From contig BGZK01000540.1 in the NCBI GenBank assembly GCA_005406025.1, forward strand, positions 248,001 to 312,000: a stretch of DNA of 64,000 bases. The letters are read 5' to 3'. The notes under the pieces are model-generated. The model saw nothing but the letters and a program-made list of their open reading frames with translations, had not been told where the DNA came from and ran no database searches. This stretch comes from Eumeta japonica. Its lineage: Eukaryota > Arthropoda > Insecta > Lepidoptera > Psychidae. The stretch's first letter is position 1. Each line of letters starts with the position of its first letter. Positions 24,728 to 36,322 of the stretch are shown one piece after another. The translations under genes and the position numbers were made by a program.

Positions 24728-27700
24728 CTATAACATAACAACACAATAAACTACACTAATTCCATATGATTTATTATGTAAACATTTACTTCAAGTGCAA
24801 TTAATGACTTCAAGTCAAAATTAGAAAGAATTATTGACTGCCATAAACAGTATACAAGATGTAGAAACTGTATTTGAACACTAAAACAGATCTAATGTAT
24901 GCCTTATTCACTAGCTTTTAACTGCAGCTCCGCACGTATTGACATATATTGGGTAATCTTGATATTGATCGTGATTTTTTTATAAATTATCGCATAGGAA
25001 TGCAATAGTGGGAGGTGTGAAATATCATGCACATAATCCACACAATGTTTAATTTATATGCGAAATTTCATATAATCCGTCCATAATCTAAATGTTTGTT
25101 TCAAACAAACATGTAGTTCTTTTTAATTTATTGTTAAGCCAGTATTACTAATATTAGGGGCTCATGCTGCTTTGCAGTATTGTGTCGATAATATAATTTG
25201 AAAATAACTCTCTTCTGATTTGAAACACGTATTATAATGACGAAAAATTGAAAGTCAAATTGAATGTTCACACCTAGCTTCCTTCCAACTCAACTGATTG
25301 AAGTGGGCAAAATCTGAAATGAAAGAATTTTTTTCAGCGATTGTCCTCAGACCAAAATAAACCGTATACCTCAATTAAAACATAGAGAAAGAAGACTTGA
25401 GAGGAATGAAAATTAAATTATTCTTACTTGATGAAAAAACTGTGGCTTTAACCTTTCATTTAAAGAAGTATTAAGCAAATTGGTTGGATAGAATGACCAG
25501 ATGGGTTACGAATATAATAGATTTAATTTTTTTTATACGAAGATAGGATTACAATTGGATTGTTAATACTTCTCTTAATTTTGCTTTCGCTCTACCTTAG
25601 CTTCTCACACTATATCCTCCTCTCCTGTCTTCACCTTGTTTTTCGTCAATCACTCTAATAATGCTCCTTCTCCAAGAAAAGCAAAAAATAAGCATGGCCG
25701 AAAAAATAAAGTAAAATTAATAACCATTAAATCTTTTGGTTTATAAGGAGTTATTAATAAACGAATAAAAAAAGTAAACTATAACTTATATGTCACGCGA
25801 CAATGACTTTTATCATTTTCCTAAAGGAGTATATCCACCAATGGTACCATAAAGTGTTGAGTCAAGATCAAAATATTATTAATGTAATTTTTTTCAATTA
25901 TGTCATGTACTCACCAAAGGAATGGAAAATTTGAACTGGAGATTTAATACAATACTTTTTAAAGTTACTGAATTCACGCTTTCCTAAAATGGCAGATGAC
26001 AGTCTCACTGCATTGTGGATGTAACAATCAATTTATCAATCAATCAGATAATAAAAAATTTAATACAATGTGATATTAAATCTAATATGTATATGCTACA
26101 AATTACAAAACGTAGCTTTAAATACTATAATGATTACTTATCAGGAAATATAAAGCTTAGTACATATTAAGTATTATAACTACATATTGAGGGATTCCAA
26201 AAACTTGATATAAGTATTATATATTGTATTTATTAATATTAGTAACACAGGACTTACAAACAGGAATACAAATTATCATACTAAATATTAAACTACATAA
26301 CAGGATTTACAAAATGTAGTACTCAATCTTACTAACTATATATTTGGAATTACAAAAGGTTTTACAACAAGAAAAATTCATAATGTCATTATCTCGATGA
26401 TTACAAAACTCTCTACTAAATTGATAAAAAAGTCTTAGGGCCTCTTTCAGCATCTCTTTTTAAAGTAACATTTTACAAAAAGTTACTTTTAAAGTAACAT
26501 CTGTATTCAGTTTGGGCATAAAACAGTTTAGGCAAGAAAATGTAACAAACCGACAGAGACACTTCTGCATTTATAATATTAGTATGGGTGTTATCTTCAT
26601 GTTTCGAAACAAGATTTAACTTTTATATGGTCGACAAATTTTTTTGTTCATATTTTATATACAAATTTATATGCCATTTTGTTCAATAACTTGTGTCCAT
26701 TTTGTAGGTGGTGACATAATTCCATAGCTAAAGAAATTTTGAGACTTCTGATCAAAAAACTGTGACATGTAGTTTTGACAATGCTCTCTTGATATATATG
26801 AAAATGTATCAAATTTCTATGTCAGATTCACTCATTTTAGTGAACAGGAAAACACTAGAAACACGGCGAGATTCCATTTTTACTTTTTTTTTTTTAAATA
26901 TCATCTTTTTAATGATATCTAAACTAGACAGATACTAACAGCACAACTAAAGAGATTTTACTGTAACTTTTTACTTATAAGATATGAAATAACTTTTTTT
27001 TCAACCTGATACATTATATTTATTATTTATTTGATGAAATGTTATTTAATTATAATGACATTATAACATGCAATCAAATATCTAAAGCAACCAAGTAAAT
27101 CTCTCATGCATTGATTTCTACAATAGACAGGAGCAAAATATATACGAATCGAGCATAGCTAAGCAACAGCCGAAATATGGCTTTGTGGCAGACTACATGT
27201 TTGGATAGATGGAGGGCAATTATATGTAGAAAAATTTGCTCAAATTTCTTTATGAAATTAAATATAATATTTGCAATAAAATTTTTAGAGGTTGGCATTA
27301 AATATTAAGGAAATTTTGACATTCGATCAAATAGCTATATGGTACTTTTAGACATACTTCAAATAATATACAATTGATTCTGTTTGAATATAAAAATTAA
27401 CATATATATGTATAGATTAAATAATTATTGCTAAATTGCATCATACTTAATTAATTTAGCATTAATTTTCAATAAAAAAATTATGAAAAGAAAGTTACGG
27501 GGATCACAAGGAGGGGTTTCAGAGATAGAAATTATGGGCTTAAAGAATGAGAATTTTAATAAATCATACAACTGTAACTGCTTTCTGTGATTAAACTCAT
27601 GAAAAAAAAAATAAGAAAAAAAACAGAACACAGTGTCAAAGTGTATTTGACTAGATTGGCAGCGACATAGCAGTCTATAAACTAAGTGTAAATGTCTCTT

Positions 27701-28217
27701 TATGGATCATACAGGGGGTTGCCTTACTTTGGAAGTGTCGATATCTGCTTAGCAATATTTCATTTACCTATGTATAAATAAAGCAATGCTTTTTGTTTAT
27801 ATATTTTGATAAAGTAACTATTATGTTGAGTACATTTAACTTTTAAATAACTATATGACTACAATCTACTGTACATAAAAAGGTGTATATAATATCTAAG
27901 ATATTGTGCTATCAGGAGGTTAAAGCTGTTAGTTGTAAAAATGAATCAGAGTTCAAAAGTATCGTTACGACCTTGTTTTACTGACACCCTTGAACATCTT
28001 TTGTTACTAGCTTTCGTCCGTGACGTCTTTCGAGTGTTTAACAAATTCTGCAGAGATGTTTCACCAATTTTTATTCAGAAGTTGGACAATGGAGAGGTAT
28101 ACGAAATCGACATTAAAAATGAAAGCGGCAAATCTTCGTATTTAAGCCCGGGCAGAGTCGCGGCCGGAAGCTAGTAAGTACGTGCAAAACACAATCACCA
28201 CGAACTAAAATGTTCAC
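24728..28217 (-). other. Intron of THAP copy A
   Basis: Bounded by GTGAAC at 28217 and TTATAG at 24728. It interrupts the THAP finger between the CxxxxC half and the CxxH half. The first bases after the donor resemble the start of the introns in B and C, and a GTGACGTCTTTCGAGTGT block near 28020 matches one in B near 38310. No gene was found within it. Confidence 0.65.
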
Positions 28218-28367
28218 CCTGGAACTCGGTGTCGGCTGGAAGTCTCGATTGATGGCTCGAGTCCATTTACGACGGGCGACTTCGCTTTTTGGAAACGAGA
28301 AAACTGTAACCTTTGCATGATTATGATAATTTCCTTTACAATCTGGCACAGAACATCTGTAACCCAT
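28218..28367 (-). pseudogene. THAP copy A, exon 1 (THAP finger N-terminal half)
   Basis: Fifty codons from ATG at 28367 to an AGG|GTGAAC donor in phase 0. It contains CSVPDCKGNY (C-x4-C), VTVFSFPK, ARRKW and INRDFQPTP, the conserved first half of a THAP domain with its invariant Trp and Pro. It is itself intact, but the downstream exon 2 is frameshifted, so the gene as a whole is classed as broken. Confidence 0.85.
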
Positions 28368-30832
28368 TTTAATTGGATTTAGATACGCAATTATATCTAG
28401 ATAAATACAATTTGCTAACAGAAAACAATTTGAATCAAACACAGAATTCAAAACACAATAACAAACTCATTTGAAACAGGGTTACCAAATCTCAGAAAAA
28501 GTTAACCCTAAAGCTAAAGTCTAAAACCTCTAAAATCGCCTTATTACATAGAAATTCTCCTAAAAAAATAATATAGTGTGAAATAATAAATGAATAATGG
28601 TTAATAAATAATATGCTGTAACATTTTATAGCATTCTTTATTTACAAATTATTTAATTCTTCAAATATAAATTCAATTTCTTCAGGAGATTCAATTTTCG
28701 TAAAATCGTACATGTTGACATTGAATACATTTAGCGTTTTAGTGCATGTATCAAATCTTGTGCAAAATCTACCACTTCGATTTAATATGAATCGGATCAT
28801 CATCCCTTGTAAAATTTCTATAAATAATCTATATCGCAAATTATTTTTGAGAATATCGTAGATCAAGAATGCGCGTTGGACACATGTTTCAAATTGGAAC
28901 AGGATCAATGCTAAACTGTAAATAACGGACACGATTTCAGTACCTATACAGATATAAGTAGAGTAAATCGCAACAAACAGGAAAACATTCAATCATAACT
29001 AACGACCCCACACAATTTTTTTATAAATATTTTGTAGTATATCGTATGGAAACGATCATGCGTCGTTTGCACGTTAGCGCGCGGTTAATGACAAGACGCG
29101 CGGCTTGAGAGGTTTAGGTATTTTGTTTATAAAGTATAACATTTACAATATTTCGAAAGTAAGATTGTGTGTGATTAACATTGAAATGTTTAAAAACAAT
29201 GCCTTTCACTTCAATCAAATATGATTTATTGTTGGGGTTTGCAGAGGTGACATATCGCTACGTCTTTAAAACTTTATAATGAAACTTACCCTGACTATTA
29301 ACACCCTGCGAATCCACGCGTAATATTGCATGCTGTTTATTGTTTACGCGACGATTTGCCTATTGTGCCACAAACTTCTCTAGGTGATCACCGTAATGGT
29401 CGTACGTCTAAAATCTCTTAACAAGAATAAGAACGAATATATTTTTTAAGAGATTACCGACAGCAAGTAGCAGGCAAGCGGGCAAACACTTTCGTGTTTC
29501 ACATACAACAGTAGGTACTGCGTATATTAAAAAAAAAGATAATAGATGTGCTTTCCACATTTAAAAAATGTGTGCCCTTTTGTCGCGTGATTACTGCCTA
29601 CGTACATCAACATCACTTACAATATCAAGTGTTATCTGTAGGTAAGTGACTAGATAAATTCTTTAAAAATAATACATGGCATAGTCCATTCATCACATGC
29701 TCGGGTGTGGAGCCCCGTCTGACAGAGCATTTCGTAGGGATCGCTGTGTATTATTTATAAGTATATTTTAAATGATATATTTTTGTTATAATTACTTAAA
29801 CAAAATTGGAAATTGGCAAAAAAAAGTAGATTATATTTGCCAAAAGATGTATGATCAATTTGATCCTGTATATACATGAATACGTAATTTTTTCACTTTT
29901 ACTTGGATATGTTAAATAACAATGCACAGATGAGAAATCAGTGCCAATTTTCTTTTATGCTTTCTTTTAAAACTTAATGCGATTTACACTTGACATAGAC
30001 ATTGCCGAAATTATTGATTTTTATTGAATGAATTTGATAGTTTTCTCGACAATCTTGAAAAATTGAAATTATTTATTATAAACATATCTTTAATAATTAA
30101 TCAAAACTCTTAATTTCAACATTACTTTCCGTTTTATTGTATAAAAAATGTGAATACAAATTACAAGCATTTTATTCTGTCATTATAATTATTTTTATTT
30201 TAAAGAGAGAGGCAATATATAATAAGATGTATTTTGCATTTAGAGAAATATTTATTCATACACACCTTTAAGTTCATCATCTTGTTCCCACTTATTCCTA
30301 TATTTTTGAAAATAACTAGAATCTTTTTCTACCTTGGGCATTGTTTCATTTAATTAATTTTATATTTAACTGAAATTTAAAATGAAGTATTTTTAAATTT
30401 CGGTTTAATACACATAAGGAGTTTGGTCTATTAAAAAAAAACAATTAAAATCTTATTCCAAAAAATACCTCTAAAACACTCTCTAGTTTTTTATCCCTCT
30501 AAATTTAAGGACAAAATCCCCAAGTTGACTTAGACGTTTTAAAAGACACTACAATGTGACCAAACGCAAAATCACAAATTCTACGATATATCTAGATTGG
30601 TGGGTATTTTTTAATAATTTCTCATTAACATGAATGAAGAATTTTCATGAATAGGGAAGTTACTGTTTTCAGTCAATTTTTTAAAGCCATGTTTTAATTA
30701 GATCTTGACAAGGTCCTTATCAATTTACTATGATAATATTTTTCTTACTAATTCTACATCTAAATTTTTTTCTTGTAATATTAAACTAATATCCTAATAC
30801 CAACAAATGTAAACTTTAAATGAAAGTGCATA
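28368..30832. other. Intergenic with one unexplained minus-strand ORF
   Basis: A 116-residue open frame at 28642-28992 (minus) has a hydrophobic N-terminal half and an acidic end (ESPEEIEFIFEELNNL). It lies about 280 bp upstream of THAP copy A on the same strand. I recognise no family. It could be a stray exon or chance. The rest shows nothing. Confidence 0.4.
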
Positions 30833-30970
30833 ACAACATACGAAACTCTGCCGCTATGAAGTTAGTCACAAAGTGTCGTAATTGGCGCGCGGAAGAGAAG
30901 AATGAAGTGTCAGAGAGATTATCCCTACATCAAACGCAGGCAACTCCTAGCGGCAAAGTTTCATATGTTG
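30833..30970. mobile_element. MITE family M, divergent copy with long TIRs
   Basis: The best-preserved ends of the family. AACAACATACGAAACTCTGC on the left and the complement of GCAAAGTTTCATATGTTGTA on the right form about 25-bp imperfect inverted repeats ending in GCCGCTA / TAGCGGC. TA dinucleotides flank both sides. The interior is diverged. The 60-residue frame here is incidental. Confidence 0.75.
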
Positions 30971-31009
30971 TATTAATGCAACTGTATTTCATATTGAAAT
31001 AATTTTTAC

Positions 31010-31745
31010 CTTCCCGCTAAGAAAATTGAAAATTTTCGAAAATCGGGAAGTTATTTATTTTACCGTTTTTCGAAAATCGAGTTTACATCAGATCTTGACG
31101 TTTTGAGGTCCTAGGAAGCTCCCCTGACGATTTTACGTTAATGTCTGTATGCATGTTTTTGTGTATGTATATAAACTTCTTATAACTTTTGAATGGCTTG
31201 ACCGATTGGAACAAAACTTTGGCATTCCAAAGTGTTCCATCAAACTTAAATTTCCTGAAAATTTGAACCGATTCAGATCGATAGTTTCCAAGAAAAAAAT
31301 ATGGACAATTTTTTAATGTGTTTTTTGGAATATCTTTTAAACGGCTTTACCGATAGGTTCCAAAAACTTATCAGCTCTTAAAATTAAAAAAAACGACGTT
31401 GACCACTGCCAGACCGGTCAAAATCGGTTGATTTGTTCGCGAGATATTGTAAACAAAAAATCGCAAAAAGTGATTTTTTCAAAATACTTCAAAATCTTGT
31501 ACCTAATTAAATGCATATTCTGAATTCTTTTATAGAACTTAAAATCTGCGTTGATTATCGCTAGTTCAGCCAAAATCGATTAATTTGCTCAAGAGATATC
31601 AAAAACAAAAAATAATAAAAAACTTCTCTTAAAAATATTCTAAAATTCTGTATCGAATCAAATTCGCATTCTCAAAATTTTTTACTCAATAAATTGCGTC
31701 AAATCCTGTATATTTTAGAGTTTCAAACTCAAAAATAGCGGGAAG
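31010..31745. mobile_element. 736-bp element with 10-bp perfect TIR
   Basis: CTTCCCGCTA at 31010-31019 and its exact complement TAGCGGGAAG at 31736-31745 bound an AT-rich, non-coding segment. The interior has repeated phrases such as TTGACCGATTGGAACAAAAC and GATATC/GAGATATT-type motifs, common in insect non-autonomous DNA transposons. No target duplication was recognised, and the superfamily is unknown. Confidence 0.55.
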
Positions 31746-33530
31746 TTTCAGTATTGACCTACAGGGTTAACCGCTTTTTTAGTATTTTATGACATCATTA
31801 TCAAATTATTCTGTAGTAATATGTTAATTTGTAAATTTCATTTGAAGAGTGACATAACAAATATCCACTTCACATTCTATACCAAATGGTTAATGAATAC
31901 GGGAAATTAAAAATTTCTTAAAGATTAGAAATACCACTCGATAATACGAAATATGATACAAGGAATAGATGGCGCCATTTCCATCCATAATTTGAGACAA
32001 TTATGAAGTGGACAAGTCTGTAAAATAGAATGAAGCAGAAACAGTGTCCCTTTTTTTCTTTGAATATGTTCTACAATGTAATTGATGAATTATCTGGGGT
32101 TGCGAGTGTCATGGGCGGCGGTGACAATCTAATTTCTGATGGCTCGCCTACTCGTTACCACTAATTTTAAAGTTATTGGAAACGACTACCTATATCCAAG
32201 ACAATGAGTGACTAAATAAGATGTCCATCATCATTTTTTCTTTGCAATTTTTACTGAGCAAATGCATACTCTAGCTTTATGTTTAAAGTAGATCTATCGT
32301 TTATAGCCCTTTCCCTTATAGTCGATTTTATCAGCCATGAAGGGCTTCCCCACAGACTTATAAAATTCAGTTTATGAATTGTGTTAGAATTTTTTATATG
32401 GCAAGCGAAACCATGACTAATGAGTATATAAGATTTTTCATATACTGTAAGTTTCATTCAGCATGAGACAAGTAACTAATTTTGATTCTACGTCCTACTA
32501 GAAATTTTGCTTTTAAATTTCTATCTATAAACTTTTGTTTAATTGTACAATTTAAATATGCATTATGTTATCATTTATAACAGGACATGATTATACAATT
32601 TTCATTGATTCAGAAGAAATAAATTTTTGTTATAAAAATATCTTAGTACTCGATGGCTACTTCTAGGCAGTTTCAAGTCTGTTGGTAGCATTTTTTGTTT
32701 AAAGACAGCACTTTTCTAAAAGATTTCGGGGAAAATACACATTACATATATTTACTTTAATTTCATTTCAACTTAACATAATTCTGTCATGTTCGCTTCA
32801 TTGGATTTGATTTGACAAGTACTATAGACCTAAATGATATGTAGGGTCTCATGATGAAGCTGTGAGTTGACTATAGCAACTCCCCCAAATACCCACCATA
32901 ACTCCATCGTAATTAAACTCATTGGATTTGTCTTGTCAAGTATTTAGACGGTATTGAGAACCCGATGGCTGGAGACACCAAGACATGAATGTCCAAAGTG
33001 GTCACAAGTTCACAACTGTCGTTTTCTTACCCTCCCCCACTTCACCTCTGAGTTGCCAATCCGCCGCAATCTATCCGGTGGTGGGTGTTTTCAGAATATC
33101 TAAATAGCGCTCGTTTGAATTGGCATTAGAAGAGAAAATTTTTGGCCAGAGCCAATTTTCCAAATTCAATCGAGCCGCTGAGATATAGGAAAGTGAATAA
33201 GCAAGTTCAACAGTCGGTGAGTATTGTATAGCTGAATGCAAAGTGGAAGATGGTAACAAATCAACATTGACATATTTCCAGATAATTTTTAACTTAATAA
33301 TTTTTATAATTTCAAATAAAAATATGAAAACGATATAAAAAGAATTTTTTGATTTTTCAAATTTAAATTAAACTTTATCAACCATATTGAATATCCCATT
33401 TCAGTCCTTTTATTTTCTTGCAATCAATTATTTGCACACAATCAAAAATATTTTTTTATTTACGCCAAACAAGTATAACATCTCACGCATATGCACACAC
33501 TGATTTTTTTATAACATATTCGATTCAAAT
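31746..33530. other. Intergenic, no gene seen
   Basis: AT-rich with no exon-like frames. Short similar phrases (CTCATTGGATTTG near 32930 and TTCATTGGATTTG near 32800) may mark an old local duplication. Confidence 0.45.
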
Positions 33531-33720
33531 TTATAACAGATAGACACTTGGCACCTCAGAAAAATCACCAGTGTATTGCCAGCCTCTTGGGAGAGAATAG
33601 GATATGTAATGGAGGAGGTCAGGCTGATGAAGGGGGAAATAAGAAGTGGACCGCCGGAACTCTCACTCACTAGATGAAACGAAAAAGTGGAAGCTGCTAC
33701 TTTACATCTGTATTCTGCAA
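33531..33720 (+). repeat. Dispersed repeat R2, copy 1
   Basis: Contains the order CCTCTTGGGAGAGAATAGGA, GGAGGTCAGGCTGATGAAGG, GGGGAAATAAGAAGTGG. A weaker match in the same order lies at 47380-47500. Non-coding; similar sequences are common in Lepidoptera (recognised from memory). Confidence 0.5.
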
Positions 33721-34366
33721 GTAATAGAAATGTATGATCCATACACACACATTTGCACATAAGTAACTTTATAATTGTCAAGTTAATCAGACTACATTAA
33801 CTTGTCTGAACTATTTCCTTAACCTTATTCATGTACACAATTTAAGAAAGCAATGATTGCTCTAAAACTTTTACTGTAGTAGTATTTTATATTAAACAGT
33901 GAGTAAAATTTCCTTTATATAACTGCCCTCAATGTTTATAATTATAATTGAAGGTCTATTCAAAATATGTGACCTGCAAGTGTGAAATGCTTCCGAACGT
34001 TGCATAGCAATTCACCAATTTTTACATTCACAACGAGCTCCATAGAGTATATCTTCATTAAATTTAAACACTTTGAGACAAAGGTCATTACAAACAAATA
34101 TAACATATAAAAGGCGATCTTAGAGGGATTTGAGATTCGAAATAAGGAAGGGTAATTACAATTCCTTTATCTGATAAAATTCACATTCTTTCGTGTTCTG
34201 TTGAAATAAAACACCAGAGATATACCAAGTAGCTTACTAGGATTTTTTCAAGCTACATGAAATTCCGTGAGGCATAAAATGAACTTAGGGCAAACTTTGT
34301 GAAACAAGTGCCTAATTCACAGAGACAAAAATTAGTTTGGGAGCCAGAAAACAAACACACTATATA
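33721..34366. other. 3' flank of THAP copy B
   Basis: No gene seen. The AGCTACATGAAATTCC segment near 34251 corresponds to the one near 22682 downstream of copy A. Confidence 0.45.
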
Positions 34367-36322
34367 TCAACTTGACCTGACTGGTGTACCGTATATTGGC
34401 ACTGTCTTGTATCTTCCATAACGAGCTTCTAAAATATCTGTTTGAATTTTACTAGGTAATATATATTCCAAATTTAGTTCACTTCTGCAATATTCGGCGA
34501 GTTGGAGAAAACTGTAAATTGTATGCGTAAAAGCTTCATGTGTTTCATCTGAAAATCTATTCTCTACTAATTCAAAACTTGCCCAATGATCCAACCACAC
34601 CAAACAGTCTTCTAAAAATTTATAACTTTCGGATATGTTCTCTGAGAAAACTGTAGTATTCATAACAGACCACCATTTTTCGATTATTTCCATAAATCCA
34701 GTTGTTGTTTTGAAATAAGGAAATTCACATTTTTCACCATTTTGTTTCAAAGCTTCAATCACAGACTTATTGAATATATTTAATACCGATCGAATATTAT
34801 GTTGTTTCAGTACAATGGGACTTAATGATGTTAATTTTCTTTTACACCTTGAAATTTCCACTTCACAAAGTTTTTGCAGTTCTGAAAAATCAGCTACAGA
34901 AATTCTGTCACAAGTTATATCAAATTCAGGAAAAATCAATAGTTCATCACTCTGATTCACCCAATCGTTTCTAATATTTTGAAGTATATGTGTCGAATCA
35001 AATACATAAAAGAGAGGTTTATTCCGATCCACAGGATGCTTGTACACGATCTGTGTTGCCGGTGGCGAGACAAAATTGGACATAGCTCCTTTACTGATGG
35101 GGCTGTTGTTGCTCACGACGCAAACCACGTTGAAACCGATTTCGTGCAAGGTTGTAATCATTTTTTTAATAATCAAAAACAGTGTATCCGAATCCATCTC
35201 TTGTACGGGCAGAATATGTACGACTTCTTTAAAGGAACTGTTCAAACTTTTTACTGTATAAACTTGTGCAACTTTCGCTCTGCTGGTAATGTTCAGGGCT
35301 TTCTGAAGAACATCACTGTCCGTTTTACTAAAGTAAGGCTTTAAGCGTATCTCATCAATTGCCAAAGATACAACCAAATCTTTAGGCTGTAAATTACGAG
35401 CTCTTTGTCTGATGTATATTAAATCTCCAATATTTAAATTTTCCGAATTGGAAACTGGGTCATATTTCGGACAAAGTTTACATAATGTATGGATTTGTGG
35501 CAGTGCAAACAATTGAGCTTTAATTAAGTATTGATAAGCATAAGGAGATATCAGCCACAAAATGCAAGAAAATATAATGTATTCCATAGAGTATTTGTGA
35601 TACTTCTTGTCTAATATTTGATTCATTTGTTCACATAGAAATGACACTTGTGTACGGAGACTGTTATCATGTTGAATGACTTCTTTTAAAAGAGCAATCG
35701 AAGTACGGACATTGTTATTGATGACCTTTTCTAAGCACACCGAACTCTCAGATGACAGATCATTCAAAATTATTTCAAACTCGTTCATATTTGAAATCTT
35801 GAGCGGAAACTCTTTACCATTTAAAGACTTCATCTCGCTTTTGCCTTTGAATATTCTTACTTCTAAATTTGTGTTAACAACAGCCGACACTGATATTGTT
35901 GGCACTTTACTTAAAGATATCATCGCAAAAAGAACTATATTGTCTTTTTCAATCGAATGCCAATCACCAAATTTATGACTGACTAAACATTCTGTGAAAT
36001 CACGAAACGTTCTTAACACACTTGACTCTTCTTTGCTTCTTAGTGATGCAACACCACTGTTAGACGATCCTACATTATCTATTGTTAAATCTTTATTGCA
36101 TTTTTCAATAGTTTCATTAACCTGTAACTTTTTTTTTCTATTCAAGTAATTGTTTAGAGGAGCTGAATGCTTTGATTGGCCCATATCATCTTTAAAAACG
36201 CAAGGAATCGCTCCGACTCTCAAATAGAATCTCTTTAAATGTACAACCAACCTTTTTCCTTTTTCATCGTAGGCTTCTGCGGTACGTCGGATTTGGTTTT
36301 CAGTGAAATGTCGTATACAAAC
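34367..36322 (-). CDS. THAP/P-element-like transposase-derived protein B, exon 2
   Basis: The uninterrupted 651-codon exon joins exon 1 (38451-38600) in phase 0 to give 701 residues. The exon starts GTTTGTATACGACATTTC (V-C-I-R-H-F) after a GTGACAG acceptor. That completes the THAP C2CH finger (C5, C10, C52, H55) and its AVPTxF-type box (AIPCVF, 88-93). Next comes a linker, then a block conserved in all three copies (SHKFGDWHSIEKDN... about 165-225). The P-element core includes YSMEYIIFSCILWLISPYAY (294-313), IDEIRLKPYF with D373, VCVVSNNSPISKG with N455 where Asp is expected, FDSTHILQNIRNDW (D492) and QTDILEARYG with E682. The protein ends 19 residues later, well short of the ~200-residue C-terminal domain of P transposase. 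THAP domains bind DNA. With D455 absent and the C-terminus missing, catalysis is doubtful and a DNA-binding or repressor role is more likely. An unseen third exon is possible. Confidence 0.88.
   Translation of the reverse strand, partial: VCIRHFTENQIRRTAEAYDEKGKRLVVHLKRFYLRVGAIPCVFKDDMGQSKHSAPLNNYLNRKKKLQVNETIEKCNKDLTIDNVGSSNSGVASLRSKEESSVLRTFRDFTECLVSHKFGDWHSIEKDNIVLFAMISLSKVPTISVSAVVNTNLEVRIFKGKSEMKSLNGKEFPLKISNMNEFEIILNDLSSESSVCLEKVINNNVRTSIALLKEVIQHDNSLRTQVSFLCEQMNQILDKKYHKYSMEYIIFSCILWLISPYAYQYLIKAQLFALPQIHTLCKLCPKYDPVSNSENLNIGDLIYIRQRARNLQPKDLVVSLAIDEIRLKPYFSKTDSDVLQKALNITSRAKVAQVYTVKSLNSSFKEVVHILPVQEMDSDTLFLIIKKMITTLHEIGFNVVCVVSNNSPISKGAMSNFVSPPATQIVYKHPVDRNKPLFYVFDSTHILQNIRNDWVNQSDELLIFPEFDITCDRISVADFSELQKLCEVEISRCKRKLTSLSPIVLKQHNIRSVLNIFNKSVIEALKQNGEKCEFPYFKTTTGFMEIIEKWWSVMNTTVFSENISESYKFLEDCLVWLDHWASFELVENRFSDETHEAFTHTIYSFLQLAEYCRSELNLEYILPSKIQTDILEARYGRYKTVPIYGTPVRSS

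Noticed and set aside
34979..35344. Plus-strand ORF of 121 residues, and the equivalent at 23400-23763
   Set aside because: Antisense shadows of the THAP transposase exons. They recur only because A and B are nearly identical there.
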